Shown here: positions 5,636-6,568 of the stretch, in pieces | Position numbering within the stretch: the stretch's first letter is position 1 | Layout: each line of letters opens with the position of its first letter | DNA from: an uncultured Gammaproteobacteria bacterium | Lineage (GTDB): Bacteria > Pseudomonadota > Gammaproteobacteria > Arenicellales > Poriferihabitantaceae | Direction of reading: 5' to 3' | Length of the DNA stretch: 6,568 nucleotides | Assembly (NCBI GenBank): GCA_938021685.1 | Contig: CALIFM010000192.1 | Coordinates: 1 to 6,568 of the forward strand | Notes under the pieces: model-generated | The model's input: the letters and a program-made list of their open reading frames with translations, nothing else | Databases searched by the model: none | Told to the model about the DNA's origin: nothing | Program-made: the position numbers and the translations under genes

Positions 5636-6568
5636 TTAACCTGCTAGTGCTTGGCTGGCTTCAGTGACGGCTTCAGCTAATTGTGTGGTGGTTTGCTCCA
5701 CTAAAGCAGCGTCCTGTCCTTCTACCATCACCCGCACCAATGGCTCCGTACCCGATGGTCGCAACACAATACGCCCAGCATCACGCAAGTCGCCTTCTAG
5801 CTGCTGCTGCACTTGCTGAACGTGTTTAGATACAATCACTTGTTTGCCCATGCCGCGTTTCACCGCCACATTAATCATTTTCTGCGGATACATTGGCATT
5901 TTCTCAACTAACTCTGCTAGCGGCTTACCGGTACGCTGCATAATACGCAGCACCTGTAATGCTGCCACGGTGCCATCACCCGTGGTATTTTTATCTAAGC
6001 AGATGATATGACCAGATGTTTCACCGCCCAACAGCCAATCATTGGCCTGTAATTTTTCTAGCACAAAGCGATCACCAACCGCTGCACGCTCAAAGGCGAT
6101 CCCTGCTTGCTGCATCGCCTGTTCAAAACCTAAATTAGTCATTAAAGTGCCAACCACACCGCCACCTAGCGTGCCCTGTTGTTGCGCGAATAAAGCAATC
6201 AGATATAGTGTTTGATCACCATCAATCACTTTGCCATCGGCATCGACAAACAACACCCGATCAGCATCGCCATCCAGGGCAATACCAATGTCCGCACTCT
6301 GCGCCACCACTTCAGATTTAAGTGCATCCAATGCGGTCGACCCACAACCTTCATTGATGTTATATCCATCTGGCGATACGCCCAGCGTAATCACCTCTGC
6401 ACCTAGCTCTTCCAGCACCTGTGGCGCAATGTTATAAGCTGCGCCATTAGCACAATCAACCACAACCTTAAGACCATTAAAATCTATACGATATGGGATA
6501 CTATGCTTACAAAACTCGATATAACGGCCAATTGCATCAGGAAAACGAGTAGCTTTACCTAATTGCTT
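5636..6568 (-). CDS. glmM: Phosphoglucosamine mutase, C-terminal part (cut by window edge)
   Basis: GlmM interconverts glucosamine-6-phosphate and glucosamine-1-phosphate in the cytoplasm, leading to UDP-GlcNAc for peptidoglycan and LPS. The frame runs open to the right edge: 310 residues are present, beginning KQLGKATRFPDAIGRYIEFC, which aligns with E. coli GlmM. About 140 N-terminal residues, including the catalytic phosphoserine loop, lie outside. The GTG at 6461-6463 is an internal valine within VVVDCANG, not a start. Seen in the fragment are the metal-binding loop DGDADR (99-104), VGDRFVLEKL (164-173), the sugar-binding loop GETSGH (182-187) and the phosphate-binding RPSGTEP (270-276). 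All are intact, so the gene is truncated only by the window. In many proteobacteria glmM follows folP and ftsH; here the TrpD2-like gene follows it about 20 bases downstream. GC is higher than in tag (hand count about 55% over 5641-5820). Confidence 0.97.
   Translation of the reverse strand, partial: KQLGKATRFPDAIGRYIEFCKHSIPYRIDFNGLKVVVDCANGAAYNIAPQVLEELGAEVITLGVSPDGYNINEGCGSTALDALKSEVVAQSADIGIALDGDADRVLFVDADGKVIDGDQTLYLIALFAQQQGTLGGGVVGTLMTNLGFEQAMQQAGIAFERAAVGDRFVLEKLQANDWLLGGETSGHIICLDKNTTGDGTVAALQVLRIMQRTGKPLAELVEKMPMYPQKMINVAVKRGMGKQVIVSKHVQQVQQQLEGDLRDAGRIVLRPSGTEPLVRVMVEGQDAALVEQTTTQLAEAVTEASQALAG

Overview
The window is ordinary bacterial chromosome from a Gram-negative proteobacterium. 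The evidence is a proteobacterial-type glutathione synthetase, a lipoprotein signal with an outer-membrane-type +2 serine, and proteins that align by eye with E. coli Tag, GshB and GlmM. Base composition is moderate: hand counts give about 42% GC in part of tag and about 55% in the 3' part of glmM. A gamma- or betaproteobacterium fits best, but the sequence alone does not fix the genus. I see no mobile element, CRISPR array, RNA gene or phage gene.

Layout. Positions 1-245 hold no supportable gene; their right end carries an AT-rich promoter with a perfect 7-2-7 inverted repeat. This feeds the only plus-strand gene (246-1211), an ArsR-type repressor fused to an S-adenosylmethionine-dependent methyltransferase domain. 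Everything from 1283 to the right edge is on the minus strand. In order of transcription (right to left) it encodes: the C-terminal two thirds of phosphoglucosamine mutase GlmM (cut by the window edge), a TrpD2/YbiB-like phosphoribosyltransferase-fold protein, glutathione synthetase GshB, an EamA/DMT-family transporter, 3-methyladenine DNA glycosylase I (Tag), and a rhodanese-domain lipoprotein. The repressor gene and the rhodanese gene converge across a 71-base gap with no clear terminator hairpin.

How the genes may work together. glmM, the TrpD2-like gene, gshB and the transporter are separated by about 20, 37 and 41 bases and may form one transcript. A 132-base gap with a TATAAT box then starts a probable second unit, tag plus the rhodanese lipoprotein (31-base gap). 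GlmM feeds peptidoglycan and LPS synthesis, GshB completes glutathione, and Tag repairs alkylated DNA. The roles of the TrpD2-like protein, the transporter and the lipoprotein are not fixed by the sequence. The ArsR-methyltransferase fusion lacks metal-binding cysteines in its helix-turn-helix domain and belongs to the type linked to methionine/SAM-cycle control.

The points most worth a second look are the repressor with its likely operator, the TrpD2-like protein that has lost the TrpD PRPP motif, and the lipoprotein that apparently starts at TTG. None of these amounts to a clearly new system.
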